64,000 bases of DNA from CAZGNZ01 sp964527215 (GCA_964527215.1 CAZGNZ010000004.1:1-64000), one strand, 5' to 3'. Shown: positions 8,153 through 18,392, counted from the first letter of the stretch. Numbers and translations: made by a program. The notes: a model not told the origin generated them from the letters alone.

Positions 8153-11100
8153 TGTCTGCTGGTTATCACCCAGAGGGAGCTCCCGGGCGGCATCCGTGAT
8201 CGCTCCGATCTTCATTGCATAGGAATCCTTGTTGCGTATGTCCTCATCTGTGATGGTGTGAACATCCAGCAGTACACAGTTGCGATAGCCCGTTCTGAGG
8301 TAATTCATTTCGTCAATGCATTCGCTCCATCCCGCGAGCCATTTCTGCAGTCGCTCCAGCTTTGCCTTTTCTCCCGTCACATGGATCAACAGGTCGATAT
8401 CACTGCAGGGACCTGCATTGGCATTTTTTGTGCTTCCAAAAATATACATGGCTTTTACGCCCATGGTTTTGGTATCCACCCGACGGGCAATGGCCTTGGC
8501 CATGCTCATGCGCCAGCGCCAGTGATTTACCGGGTATGGCCTGGCAAAGTCGTCTTTCTCGCGGGATTCCTCTTCATGGCTGTATTGAAACTCTGAAGGG
8601 ACCGACAAGATGGCCACGGCCTCATCAAGATCGGCATTCATCAAAATCTCTATCTGATGTCCCGGGCGCAGATTCTCAATATCCAGCACGCGGATCACTT
8701 TCTCAAACCGTGCGTATTCCGGGAACAGATCTTTCAAAATATTTGGAGATTCCCTGAAAAACGAGTGGTTGAAAGTTACATTCTTATCATCCGGATACAA
8801 TGGAAGATAGCGGATATTGGTTTCCACCAGATCCTGGAAGAAATGGGTGCCGAAGGAAAGATCCGGTACGTAATTGCCTTTTTTCGTGGCCATCTCAATA
8901 AGCATGGCCGTATTGCTGATATCCGAATAGGTGATGCTTACTCCCAGTTTGACATCTCCGCGGCTTCCCCACCGGCCGGGGCCCATCAGAATGAATTTTT
9001 TCTTGGGCAGTCTGCTGTTGAGATCACTTACGATACGTCCCACCTGGATCATATCATCCAGATTGGGCAGCCGCGAGTATTCCAGTGGATCCACATAAAC
9101 CACGTGAGATATCTCGCGTACATATCCATTGGTAACATATTTCTGGGCATTAAACAGGATGGATGTTTCAGGCAGATCTCTTGGAATGGGAATGGGTTTG
9201 GATTCCATACCGTATCCCTGAGCCCGGCATTGAAGCAGATAAAAGTTAATCCCGTCACTGGCAAATTCAAGATCAACCGGGACTTTCAGGGCCTCTTCCA
9301 GGCGGCACAGCAGATTATTCACCATTGACACAAAATCAGTTTTATTAACCAAACCTTCAAAATTTACGACGGGATCTATTTTTCTGAAGTCGGTTTCCAT
9401 AAAAGAAGCGGGTTTGATAAAACCATTCTCGTAAACGGATACCAGTTTGGTGATCATGGGATACTGTTCACCATACTGGTTAACAAATTCCCTGATATCG
9501 ATCGTCTCAAAACTGTTCTCTTCAAGGTTTATCACATCCATCTGATGGGGGGAATAACGGATTTCCTCATCCGGCGTGACATTCACTTTCAGACCGGGCT
9601 GCCCGGGTGCAATCAGGATGGGATAGTCATCTCCGATTCTGTCCACGGCACGGGTGCCCAAGCCCATCACCAGTCGAATCAGACCGTCTTCCTGCTTGAT
9701 CCGCGGAGACCAGCGGAATTCATTCTTGCTGAAAGCCACCCCCGCATAGGCAGGGAAATAGTACGGTCCAATGCGTTGTCCTACAACCTCCTGGATCAGA
9801 ACGCCCATCTGTTCATGAAAGTCCTGCAGATTCCGCTCAATACGGTACTCAATGGCATCCGGTGAAAAAATGGAAGCATAAACCTCGGCGATGGCTTCCA
9901 TCAGTTCGGTCATCCGCTCTTTTTTTGTGCCTTGGTTTGCGACAAAAAAACTTTCGTATTTTCCGGAGAATGTGGAACCGAAGCGGTCTTCAAGCAGGCT
10001 TGAGCTTCGAACGATCAATGGCACATCCCCCAGGTCATCCAGAGCAATGGACAGCTTTTGCACAATCTCCGGTGGGAAGACGGCATTTTTCAGAATCTCG
10101 ATGATTTGCGGATATTCCTGCCGAATCTGAGTGATATCCTTATATTTTTGGGTCAGCAGGTCTTCAAGGTCGTTGTAGTGCAGGAGATAATGGAGTCCGT
10201 CCGAAGTGAGATACCAGGTACGCGGCGTCTTGACGGATTTCAGTTCTTCGAAGTTTTTCAGGATTGATGATGCCAGGAAAATACCCGTTCCCTTGCCGCC
10301 CAGTTTGCCGTGACTGGATGGCGGATAAATCAGCCGGGGAACCAGTTTCAGGAAGTCTTCTGATTTTACATAGACTTTGGCCACATTGACAAACCGGGTC
10401 TGCTCCGAAAGAATGCGCCGAATCAGTTGAATGTGAATGCTTTTCCACAGTGAATCAGACAGTTCAAGGTTGGTCTGGTTCAGCAGCTGATGGAAGCGGC
10501 GAATATCATTGCAGATATCCTCCAGAGTGGAGTGCAGGGTCCCCAGGGTCCGAATGAAAAAATTGGCTTTGTCTTCCTGCATCCAGCGCTGAATCAGGGC
10601 AATCAGCTTGTGTTGATCCAGGTGTTCAGCGGCAACCTCAAACGCCTGGTTGAAAACCTTGATCCTGTCCACCTGGAGTTTGCGTTTGGTGGGTACATTG
10701 GAACCGACGGCCCTGTTATCATCGCGGATCATCTTGTCAGAACTGATTTCGTGAAGGATTGTCTCTGCATCAGCAATCCTCTCCTTCCAGAGGTAGTTGA
10801 GCAGTTTGTGGGCGACGCGGATGAACAGATCCTGATCCGTCTGAAGCAGCAGATCCCGTACGATCACCCAATCCTTTTCCGGTTTTTTGTTTTCACCCAG
10901 AATTGTTTCATAATCAGCCATCATATGCTTCAGGGTATGATAGGTGATGTTATGTCCTATTCTGTCTGTCACCGTCTGCAGCAGTTTCAGTTCTTCTTTC
11001 AGGAAAGGACCAATATCCTCAGCGGGCAGTTCTTCTGTATAGGAAACCTCAATAGTACCTTCCTGCACCCCCTGTACAACCAGCCTGCTGGAAATTTTCC

Positions 11101-11341
11101 ATTGCGTGGGTACAAAACCTTTTGTGGTGTATTCCTTGTTTTTATGGATAATCCTGGTCTGGCAGAGATTGGGATACTGCATGGCTTGAGCAATAAGGTC
11201 CACAACTTCTGAAAAAATTGCGGGGGTATTCTGCTCCAGTTTCTGAACCAATTCCTCCACCTGATAGATGCAGTTCAGCTCTCTGGCTCTTTCCTGGAGG
11301 CCCAGGACCAGATTTTCAACATTTTTATGTTTTTCATTCAT
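8144..11341 (-). CDS. PEP/pyruvate-binding domain protein fused to a nucleotidyltransferase domain
   Basis: The centre (about residues 340-650) is a PPDK/PEP-synthase N-terminal ATP-grasp domain: GGKGTGIFLASSIL, then RSSSLLEDRFGSTFSGKYES and VLIQEVVGQR. The swivelling phosphohistidine domain and the PEP-binding barrel of true PEP synthase are absent. The last 130 residues form a minimal nucleotidyltransferase domain with FGSTKNANAGPCSDIDLL (GS-x10-DxD). The N-terminal 300 residues are helical and unrecognised. I start it at the ATG at 11341, inside the end of the preceding gene, with agggga upstream; a GTG at 11362 adds seven residues. Co-transcribed with the shorter PEP-binding gene. Function unknown; a regulatory nucleotide- or phosphate-transfer role is an inference. 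Confidence 0.75.
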   Translation of the reverse strand: MNEKHKNVENLVLGLQERARELNCIYQVEELVQKLEQNTPAIFSEVVDLIAQAMQYPNLCQTRIIHKNKEYTTKGFVPTQWKISSRLVVQGVQEGTIEVSYTEELPAEDIGPFLKEELKLLQTVTDRIGHNITYHTLKHMMADYETILGENKKPEKDWVIVRDLLLQTDQDLFIRVAHKLLNYLWKERIADAETILHEISSDKMIRDDNRAVGSNVPTKRKLQVDRIKVFNQAFEVAAEHLDQHKLIALIQRWMQEDKANFFIRTLGTLHSTLEDICNDIRRFHQLLNQTNLELSDSLWKSIHIQLIRRILSEQTRFVNVAKVYVKSEDFLKLVPRLIYPPSSHGKLGGKGTGIFLASSILKNFEELKSVKTPRTWYLTSDGLHYLLHYNDLEDLLTQKYKDITQIRQEYPQIIEILKNAVFPPEIVQKLSIALDDLGDVPLIVRSSSLLEDRFGSTFSGKYESFFVANQGTKKERMTELMEAIAEVYASIFSPDAIEYRIERNLQDFHEQMGVLIQEVVGQRIGPYYFPAYAGVAFSKNEFRWSPRIKQEDGLIRLVMGLGTRAVDRIGDDYPILIAPGQPGLKVNVTPDEEIRYSPHQMDVINLEENSFETIDIREFVNQYGEQYPMITKLVSVYENGFIKPASFMETDFRKIDPVVNFEGLVNKTDFVSMVNNLLCRLEEALKVPVDLEFASDGINFYLLQCRAQGYGMESKPIPIPRDLPETSILFNAQKYVTNGYVREISHVVYVDPLEYSRLPNLDDMIQVGRIVSDLNSRLPKKKFILMGPGRWGSRGDVKLGVSITYSDISNTAMLIEMATKKGNYVPDLSFGTHFFQDLVETNIRYLPLYPDDKNVTFNHSFFRESPNILKDLFPEYARFEKVIRVLDIENLRPGHQIEILMNADLDEAVAILSVPSEFQYSHEEESREKDDFARPYPVNHWRWRMSMAKAIARRVDTKTMGVKAMYIFGSTKNANAGPCSDIDLLIHVTGEKAKLERLQKWLAGWSECIDEMNYLRTGYRNCVLLDVHTITDEDIRNKDSYAMKIGAITDAARELPLGDNQQTSD

Positions 11342-13070
11342 AAACGATAATTCCCCTGCCACGGCTGCCGTCCACTTTGACTGAAACTGCCCCGGATAAT
11401 TTTATCAATCTGATGTAATCATTCTCAAACATGGATTCGGTTTCATTCAGGAGTTCCCAATTCACCAAATCCTCTGAACAGGTATGTTTCACTGACATGT
11501 ACGGCACCTGGAAGCTGGTCAGGTTATGGAAGAAATGCGACCCCTGGCTCAGATCAACATTCATTTCCGGCAGAGTGCACTCAACGATGACCCTGGCAGC
11601 TGAAATTTGCGCCCAGACCACGGGGATTCCAAGCCATGGATCACTGCTGCCCCAACGGCCGAACCCCATAAGTACACAGGGCAGACCGTCACGCTGCAGC
11701 TGCTCATTCTGCCGGGCGATGTCTTGAGCGATGCGCCGTGTCTGATCTTTGACAAAGGATTCCGGTTTAACGTACAACACATGCCGTATGCCTGTCTGAA
11801 TCCCGTTCCCCAGCACATGATTGGACAATACAACCAACCCGTCAGTTTTGGCCGATGCATCGGAAAGGTCCACATACTCCTGGGTTTTCAGCATAGGCCG
11901 AATCTGCAGCAGCCCGAAGCGGGAATGTCCCGTCTCGGCATCATGATTCACTGCAAATTCGATTTCCACATCAGCCCCCACATAGGCTTTGGATTTCTCC
12001 AGAAGCATTTGGACCATATCATTGAGTTCGATTGACCGATATTTGAGAATATTGGCAAAATTCAGTACCCGCGGTCCCCGTTTGCCGATCCTCGGTACGA
12101 TCCGGTCAGACTGACTGTCGTAGGTGGAAGCCGTCATAGTCAGTGTCCCGTCTTCCTCTGCTGCTTCCAGATCATCCTCCCGCATATACTCGATTTCCTT
12201 TACAGGGTCATATGCAGGGGGTTTGCCCATGTTTACAGACCAGAATTTCAGTTGTGTATTCTGCAGCAGATCCCTGATCGAGTTGAACGGTGTTCCGGAT
12301 GCAGGAGCGGAAGGACAGTAGGACCAGCAGATACCACCGTCCACGATGGTTTTGCCCAGTCCCAGAGCCAGATCAACCACCCCTTCTTCCGGAAGGTTGT
12401 TTCCAAACCGGTAGAAAGTATAAGACCGGCCCACCCCGGAAATCAGCGGATAAAACCGGTCACCGCACCGCTGCCCTACCACTTCCTGGATGATCACCGC
12501 CATTTTTTCATCACCGGGATCGGCATCGGCTGTGTTGATATACGCCTGGGCTTCTTCAAAATAGACGGAAGCCCAGATCAGCTTGATGGCTTCAAGCAGT
12601 TTGTGGAACCTTGTCGTGGGTTCAAGCTGATTGTTGGGAATCATCTTGGTCGCGTACACACCTGCAAAGGGATGCTGCAGCGCATCTTCAAGCAGGCTGG
12701 ATGACCGAATCGCCAGCGGCTGCTTCACTTCGGCAATGAGCGACATGAGATCCCCCACGTATTCGCCGGGAAAGTCTGCTGCCAGGAATTCATGGACAAT
12801 CTGATGATCCTTTAAACCGGATGTCCTCAGTTCTGCCAGATCATTCCGCTGGATAAACAGGTCATATACATCGGTGGTTACAACTGCAAGGCGGGGAATA
12901 TTCAGCGTGATTCCAGGTACAGGTTCAGGACCAAATTCATCCTCAATCAATTTTTTGATAAATGCCAGTCCCTGAGCTTTTCCGCCAATATCTCCCCGCC
13001 CGATGCTCATGAATGCATCAGAGGATTGGAAAAACGCCCTGTTGAATGCAGGTATGTTTCCGTTTCCCAT
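11334..13070 (-). CDS. Stand-alone PEP/pyruvate-binding (PPDK N-terminal) domain protein
   Basis: Residues 20-320 match the ATP-grasp nucleotide-binding half of pyruvate phosphate dikinase or PEP synthase, with GRGDIGGKAQGLAFI near the start, IRSSSLLEDALQHPFAGVYA and VIIQEVVGQRCGDRFYP. The remaining 260 residues contain FGRWGSSDPWLGIPV, which is mirrored by GPGRWGSRGDVKLGVSI in the neighbouring larger protein, so the two are paralogues. No catalytic His domain is visible. It overlaps the downstream gene by 8 bp and lies 87 bp after gdhA on the same strand, so all three may be one transcription unit. Activity cannot be assigned; it is not a complete PEP synthase. Confidence 0.75.
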   Translation of the reverse strand: MGNGNIPAFNRAFFQSSDAFMSIGRGDIGGKAQGLAFIKKLIEDEFGPEPVPGITLNIPRLAVVTTDVYDLFIQRNDLAELRTSGLKDHQIVHEFLAADFPGEYVGDLMSLIAEVKQPLAIRSSSLLEDALQHPFAGVYATKMIPNNQLEPTTRFHKLLEAIKLIWASVYFEEAQAYINTADADPGDEKMAVIIQEVVGQRCGDRFYPLISGVGRSYTFYRFGNNLPEEGVVDLALGLGKTIVDGGICWSYCPSAPASGTPFNSIRDLLQNTQLKFWSVNMGKPPAYDPVKEIEYMREDDLEAAEEDGTLTMTASTYDSQSDRIVPRIGKRGPRVLNFANILKYRSIELNDMVQMLLEKSKAYVGADVEIEFAVNHDAETGHSRFGLLQIRPMLKTQEYVDLSDASAKTDGLVVLSNHVLGNGIQTGIRHVLYVKPESFVKDQTRRIAQDIARQNEQLQRDGLPCVLMGFGRWGSSDPWLGIPVVWAQISAARVIVECTLPEMNVDLSQGSHFFHNLTSFQVPYMSVKHTCSEDLVNWELLNETESMFENDYIRLIKLSGAVSVKVDGSRGRGIIVYE

Positions 13071-13157
13071 GATTACTTCGGTATTTCCCCGGTTTGCGGT
13101 TCCACCGACCCCTCTGTCAAAACGAAGGTATCCAACCGCTGCATATATCCGGACATT

Positions 13158-14444
13158 TTAAATCCAGCCTCGTTCATGGCAGGCCTGGACCACTCTGTTC
13201 ACAGCCGTAATAAATGCCGCGTCACGCATGTAAAGTCTCCTGCGAGCGGAAAGGCTGCTCACTGCACGGTATGCAGAAGTCATTTTCGTATCCAGTTTTC
13301 CCAGAACCTCATCCTTGTCCCAGTAGTAGTTCGAATTGCTCTGGACCTGTTCAAAATAACTGGTGGTCACACCTCCCGCATTGGCCAGCAGATCGGGAAT
13401 CAGGAAAATCCCTCTGGATTCAATGGCGGCGTCTGCAGCAGGTGTTGTGGGTCCGTTTGCACCTTCAGCGATGATCTTCACATTATTGCTGATCAGATCA
13501 GAATTGTTTTCGGTGATCTGGTTTTCCAGCGCAGCCGGAATGAGAATGTCAACATCCTGCTGCAGCCATTCATCACCCGGCAGAACGGCATACCCCAAAT
13601 CCATCGCCTTGTCTTTGTCGATACCCCCGAAACGATCCGTAATCTTCCGAAGCTGTTCCAGATCAATGCCGTCATTCTTTCTGAATGTGAAGGAGGCCTG
13701 TTCTTTCTGGTCCCAGCTGGAAACGGCAAGCACGGTTCCGCCGATCTGTGTGTAAAGCTGGATGGCGTATTGTGCCACATTCCCAAAGCCCTGAACACTG
13801 GCCGTGGTCTGGGATGCCTCAATATCCAGATCTTTCAAGGCTTCACGAATAGTGAAAACTACTCCGTATCCCGTGGCTTCTGTACGCCCAAGAGATCCGC
13901 CGAGCTCAACCGGCTTACCGGTGATGAAACCGGGATACTTTCCGCGGTTCAGGGTCTCGAATTCATCCAGCATCCAGAGCATTATTTGCGGACTGGTCAT
14001 CACATCAGGTGCCGGAATATCGGACAGAGGACCCACATTTTGTGAGATCTGCCGGACCCATCCTCGGGAAATGCGCTCCAGTTCACGGTCACTCAGATTG
14101 TGCGGATCGCAGATCACGCCGCCCTTGGATCCGCCCAGCGGAATATCGACAACCGCTGTTTTCCAGGTCATCCACATGGAGAGTGCGCGGACGGTATCAA
14201 TGGTCTCAAGGGGATGAAAGCGAATGCCGCCTTTCCCGGGCCCGCGTGCATCGTTATGCTGGACACGAAATCCCCGGAAAACCCTGGGAGTCCCGTCATC
14301 CATTCTAATGGGTATGCTGAAATGATATTCCCTCATCGGGTTTCGCAGAAGATCTTTGACCCCCTGATCCAGTTCAAGAATCTTTGCCACACGGTCAAAC
14401 TGCTCCTGTGCCATCTGAAATGCATTGTATTCTGTAGTAGCCAT
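13158..14444 (-). CDS. gdhA: Glutamate dehydrogenase (Glu/Leu/Phe/Val family)
   Basis: It interconverts glutamate and 2-oxoglutarate plus ammonia with NAD(P). The 428-residue length is that of the short hexameric class. The substrate-binding lysines sit in GPGKGGIRFHP (68-78) and MWMTWKTAVVDIPLGGSKGG (91-110); PAPDVMTS follows, and the nucleotide fold begins near VQGFGNVAQYA with a GxGxxA-like turn. The C-terminal LLANAGGVTTSYFEQVQ is a family hallmark. The ATG at 14444 is preceded by gaagga at a good distance. It heads a minus-strand group with the two PEP-binding proteins. NAD versus NADP preference is not obvious from the motif. Confidence 0.93.
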   Translation of the reverse strand: MATTEYNAFQMAQEQFDRVAKILELDQGVKDLLRNPMREYHFSIPIRMDDGTPRVFRGFRVQHNDARGPGKGGIRFHPLETIDTVRALSMWMTWKTAVVDIPLGGSKGGVICDPHNLSDRELERISRGWVRQISQNVGPLSDIPAPDVMTSPQIMLWMLDEFETLNRGKYPGFITGKPVELGGSLGRTEATGYGVVFTIREALKDLDIEASQTTASVQGFGNVAQYAIQLYTQIGGTVLAVSSWDQKEQASFTFRKNDGIDLEQLRKITDRFGGIDKDKAMDLGYAVLPGDEWLQQDVDILIPAALENQITENNSDLISNNVKIIAEGANGPTTPAADAAIESRGIFLIPDLLANAGGVTTSYFEQVQSNSNYYWDKDEVLGKLDTKMTSAYRAVSSLSARRRLYMRDAAFITAVNRVVQACHERGWI

Positions 14445-14784
14445 TTTAATCCTTCATTCTTTTAAACAGTAAGATTGCTGACAACTCGTCCCGCACTTTG
14501 CAGGAATGGTTTCGTTCATACGCACCATTCGTTTCTAAATCATACAAATTTGTCCTGAAATCAAACTGCAAAATTTACATGTACCTCGGAAATACGAACG
14601 AGAATTATCCGCAGAATTAAAATTTATTTTAGGAGTCGGATATCCAAAAATCAATTTGAGGACCCAAAAAATAAAGAGCGCTCGGACTGATAGAAAGGAT
14701 ATAGGATCAAATTTTTCCGTCAGACGCCGGTGTCCACGCCAGAGGCGCATAAATCGGCTGACAGGTCGGACAGCGGTGCCCGGT

Positions 14785-14953
14785 TGAATCCGCCAGTGGG
14801 CGGATTTTTAATCCGTCTACTGAGGGACGAGTGTAACTGGGTGCATTCCCCGCCGCTTGTTGAAAATCCGCCATTTGGCGCGGCGGCGAAATAAAAAATG
14901 ATTATATCACTAATGATACCCTGTCCCGTCAGCTGACGGGCGGGGAAATTCAT
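14785..14953 (+). mobile_element. Family B repeat, full copy 1 (uninterrupted site)
   Basis: This 169-bp element begins tgaatccgccagtgggcgga (a stem-loop), continues through ccgccatttggcgcggcgg, and ends with the perfect palindrome cccgtcagctgacggg and cggggaaattcat. It carries the uninterrupted sequence atcactaatgatacc, which in the copy at 43062 is split by a family A element. The rest of the gap 14445-15423 is AT-rich gdhA upstream sequence and unassigned sequence with no gene that I can support. Confidence 0.75.
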
Positions 14954-15423
14954 TTCCCAATGATCTGACTCGATATCCTGATGCCGGGATTTGCCCCATG
15001 GTTCATTTCATTTGATTCGGTTTCCCTTCTTTGTTTTTTAATTCTCTGCATGGGATGTCCGGGTAAAGGTCGATTCAATGTCTCTGTGATATCTGTTAAT
15101 TCTATATTCATTTTCCTGCATTATCTCGACAGAGCGATAATAATTTACAACGGTATCTGTGAACACTATTCATGAATAATACCCATTCCGCTGCAACACC
15201 TCAATAATGGCCGGAAAGCCGAAGAGCCCTGTTCAAACACACTGCATGCCGGCTTTCGAATGATTGGTCATTGCTCTGCAGTCGGTTCGGGGACAGTGGA
15301 CATTTTCTGATGAAAATCAACCTGTCAGACATAAATGGCAGACCGGACACAGGATCAATACCGGGATTTGGCTTTTCGGTGCAAATGGTTGTGAACAATG
15401 ACAACAAAGCGGAATTTTGAAAA

Positions 15424-16881
15424 ATGATGAGAAAAACACAATGGTTTTTTTGCTGTATCCCAGCATTATTAATGTTATTCAGCTGCAGACCCGCCAACGA
15501 CAGAACCAGCATTGGTGAAACAGACATACTTAATGGATTGAGACCGGCGGTGTTCATAGACGGAAGGGAAGTGACCTATAATCTCACGGACCGGATGAAG
15601 CAATGGAATGTCCCCGGCGTATCTATGGTCGTAATCGACAACATGCAGATTGTGTATGCGGGAGCTTTTGGAAACAAAAAAATGGGGGAGAACTCACCGG
15701 CAGATGTGAATACACTGTTTCAAGCTGCCTCTGTCAGTAAACCTGTCGCGGCTGTCGGTGCGATGACACTGGCCTATAAAAATATTCTCGAACTGGACAC
15801 AAACGTGAACGAGCTGCTGAAGGGCTGGCAGCTGTCCGGAAACGGGTATCAGCAGGAGGTGACCGTCAGGCAGATATTGTCCCATACAGCAGGATTGAAT
15901 GTCGGGGGATTTTCCGGTTACATGTCAGAAGATCTGCTGCCCGAATTAATAGATATTTTAGAGGGAACCCCCCCTGCCAACTCTCCTCCCGTTAAGATCG
16001 TAAAAGAGCCCGGGATCAAATTCAGGTATTCGGGAGGGGGATACCAGGTGATGCAGAAAATTATTGAAGATGTTACCGGGAGCCGTTTTCAGGATGTGAT
16101 GAAAGAGCATGTGTTTGGACCCTTAGAGATGGCAAACAGTCATTATGCACCTCTCGATTCCGCCTATCATGGAAATGTTTCATTCGGCCATACCCTGGAC
16201 GACTGCATTCCCGATTATGCCCCCATCCATGCCGAATCCGCAGCTGGCGGACTTTGGACAACTCCGTCCGACCTGGGGCTGCTTTTGATTGATCTGATGA
16301 AGGCATACACAAATCAGGAATCGGGGATAATGGATCAGGCAGCTTTGCGGTCAATGATGAAACCGGTTTATTGGGGGTACGGACTGGGTTTCAAAGTAAA
16401 TGGAGAGGGAGAAGATTTCAGATTCAGTCACGGAGGAGCCACCACCGGATGGCACTGCAATTTTATTGCTTTACCTGAGAAAGGACAGGCGGTGGTCGTA
16501 ATGACAAATGGCTCCAATGGCTGGGTGCTTTGGCCAGAAATAGAAAGGTCAGTTGCCCATCTTCTCGAATGGCCGATCTTAGAACCAAAATCCATTGAAT
16601 CGATTGAACTTACAGAAAACCAGATCCGGGAATATACGGGTAACTATGCCATGAACGGTCTGGAAGTAAAGATCCGTTCGGAATCATCAGGGATCAGTTT
16701 TGAGGGGGCCGGGCTAAAGTGGCAGCTCATCCCGACAAAACCGGACACGCTTGAAATTATGGATATGGAAGGGCAGGTGTATTTCAGAAGAGATGAAAAC
16801 AATGTCGTCAATGAGTTTCATCTGTGGTTTGGTGAACCTGAATGGTCTCCGTATCGGGCCTGGGATTTCAGAAAGCAGTGA
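15424..16881 (+). CDS. Serine hydrolase, beta-lactamase class C / penicillin-binding-like lipoprotein
   Basis: An N-terminal signal ends in a lipobox around LMLFSC (Cys at 21), so it is a lipoprotein of the cell envelope. The beta-lactamase-related domain spans about 45-390, with the nucleophile motif SVSK near 103-106, a tyrosine motif YSGG near 202-205 replacing YxN, and HGG near 338-340 replacing KTG. A C-terminal lipocalin-like domain (about 395-485) is common in this family. These are usually esterases or D-amino-acid peptidases, not resistance enzymes. The ATG at 15424 has no strong ribosome site. It is a single gene flanked by repeat-containing gaps. Confidence 0.85.
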   Translation: MMRKTQWFFCCIPALLMLFSCRPANDRTSIGETDILNGLRPAVFIDGREVTYNLTDRMKQWNVPGVSMVVIDNMQIVYAGAFGNKKMGENSPADVNTLFQAASVSKPVAAVGAMTLAYKNILELDTNVNELLKGWQLSGNGYQQEVTVRQILSHTAGLNVGGFSGYMSEDLLPELIDILEGTPPANSPPVKIVKEPGIKFRYSGGGYQVMQKIIEDVTGSRFQDVMKEHVFGPLEMANSHYAPLDSAYHGNVSFGHTLDDCIPDYAPIHAESAAGGLWTTPSDLGLLLIDLMKAYTNQESGIMDQAALRSMMKPVYWGYGLGFKVNGEGEDFRFSHGGATTGWHCNFIALPEKGQAVVVMTNGSNGWVLWPEIERSVAHLLEWPILEPKSIESIELTENQIREYTGNYAMNGLEVKIRSESSGISFEGAGLKWQLIPTKPDTLEIMDMEGQVYFRRDENNVVNEFHLWFGEPEWSPYRAWDFRKQ

Positions 16882-16918
16882 TCGGACGCAGACGTGCGGG
16901 CTCTGATAAATAGATTGG

Positions 16919-17240
16919 CCTGAATATTTCATGTGAATATCTATGCGGTAAATGTTTCGCATTTTCCGTACGATATTGGATCTGGACAGTTCTCCAGAAT
17001 CCGTCAGGAGACGGATAAAAACCCGCCGACTGGCGGATTCTATTCGAAAAAAGGTCTCATCGGACTGTTCAGTACAATTTCACACATTCTTCTTCATAAG
17101 TCTTGGAGTATAAGAACCCAATGGGTTCTGTAACGGAAAAAGCTTCAATGATCGCCGCGCATAAACTGCGTAGAATTCTTGTTTTTTCCGTATCAACACC
17201 GTTTCATCATCTCATGACGATGTCACATGAAATATCCGGG
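16919..17240 (+). mobile_element. Family A MITE-like repeat, copy 2 (diverged)
   Basis: Left end cctgaatatttcatg and right end catgaaatatccggg are the inverted termini. The inner order matches the 306-bp consensus: atgcggtaaatg hairpin, cgtcaggagacgga, cagtacaatttcac, agaacccaatgggttct and ggaaaaagc...ttttttccg. An extra segment, aacccgccgactggcggatt, resembles a family B hairpin. Flanks are TTGG and TTAA. The rest of the gap (17241-17591) is AT-rich and likely holds the promoter of the next gene. Confidence 0.75.
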
Positions 17241-17591
17241 TTAAAAAGATTGCATAATAGGTGTACATGACGCACCATGAACATATTAGTGTGGCTCAAT
17301 AAAAATTATCTGAAAAATATATACGAATCTGAGATTTTGCGTTTGTGTTCAAATTATGTTTCCGTGCTAGGACAAGTATGAGAGCAGGATCGTCAGATTC
17401 AACATACGTAATAATCACTGACAGGCCGATGATGAGATTTCGGTCCGATATGCATTCATACCCGGCTACCCGGAACAGAATCTTGTACATTCGAAAAAAA
17501 TCAGCGCTGATTATCGTTGGAAATTCGTAAATATTATGACCTCTGCCAGGTCATGTATTCATGAAGTTAAAATAGAGCTGTGAAAAGATAA

Positions 17592-18392
17592 ATGAAAATC
17601 AAAAAAAATCCCTTACGATCAGTATTCAGGCTGAAGAAAGAAAATGGAAACTTGTTCTCATCATACATCAAATCTGCAGTTAAAGATTTGAATCCCGTTG
17701 AAAAAACAGTGTGCATTATTGTTTTCGGGCTGCTGTTTTACGGTATTTTTCTCCACTATACCAGTTTTTCGCAGTATTTAAAGTACATTGCGGAAGACGG
17801 CTTGATAGAATGGCTGACGTTCGCGGCCCTGATACTGATTTCCGGTGTTTGTCTGGTTAGGTTCTTCAGACTGCTTCGCATGCGCAACTGGAAATTCCTG
17901 ACCGGTTTGCTGGCCCTGTCTTTTCTGTTTATATTTGGAGCGGGTGAAGAAATATCCTGGGGACAGAGAATTTTTGATATTGACAGTTCCGGATTTTTCT
18001 TAAATCATAACACGCAGCAGGAAACCACACTGCACAACATGATTGTATGCGGAGTCAGAATGGACAGGGCGGTTCTGAGCATCCTGGCCGGGATATTTTT
18101 GCTCTTCAGCCTTTTTATTCTTCCCCGAATGTATCACAGAAACGAGAGACTCAGAACACGAATCAATAAGCTCGGAATTCCAATACCGCGACCGGTGCAT
18201 GTGATAATGATTTTCCTGTTTTTTTTGATTATTCAGCTGTTCCCGGCTGAGACAAAGAAGTCTGAAATCATGGAAATGGGTGTGATGTTTATTTTTCTTC
18301 TGATAATGTTATATCCCCGCAACAAACACATATACTGCTCCGACTGGTCTGGTGACCGGAATCCTGATCCTGTCTCACAGGAGACCAGCTGA
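17592..18392 (+). CDS. Membrane protein of unknown function with EEISWGQR motif
   Basis: A 266-residue integral membrane protein with about six hydrophobic segments (roughly 37-56, 74-92, 104-118, 155-177, 203-220 and 226-242). Between segments three and four is the conserved-looking block GAGEEISWGQRIFDIDS followed by FFLNHNTQQETTLHN, acidic and histidine residues that could form a metal or catalytic site. I have seen this block in uncharacterised membrane proteins but know no function. A large hairpin follows the gene. There is no operon partner. The ATG at 17592 is preceded by a weak gaaaag. Confidence 0.6.
   Translation: MKIKKNPLRSVFRLKKENGNLFSSYIKSAVKDLNPVEKTVCIIVFGLLFYGIFLHYTSFSQYLKYIAEDGLIEWLTFAALILISGVCLVRFFRLLRMRNWKFLTGLLALSFLFIFGAGEEISWGQRIFDIDSSGFFLNHNTQQETTLHNMIVCGVRMDRAVLSILAGIFLLFSLFILPRMYHRNERLRTRINKLGIPIPRPVHVIMIFLFFLIIQLFPAETKKSEIMEMGVMFIFLLIMLYPRNKHIYCSDWSGDRNPDPVSQETS

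Noticed and set aside
8657..9328. 223-codon ORF opposite the large PEP-binding gene
   Set aside because: Antisense shadow of a clear gene with no recognisable domain.
13026..14045. 339-codon ORF on the plus strand opposite gdhA
   Set aside because: It lies entirely antisense to the well-supported glutamate dehydrogenase and the start of the PEP-binding gene; length comes from codon bias of the real genes.
14981..15175. 64-codon hydrophobic ORF between gdhA and the serine hydrolase
   Set aside because: No ribosome site and no family resemblance; composition follows AT-rich intergenic sequence.
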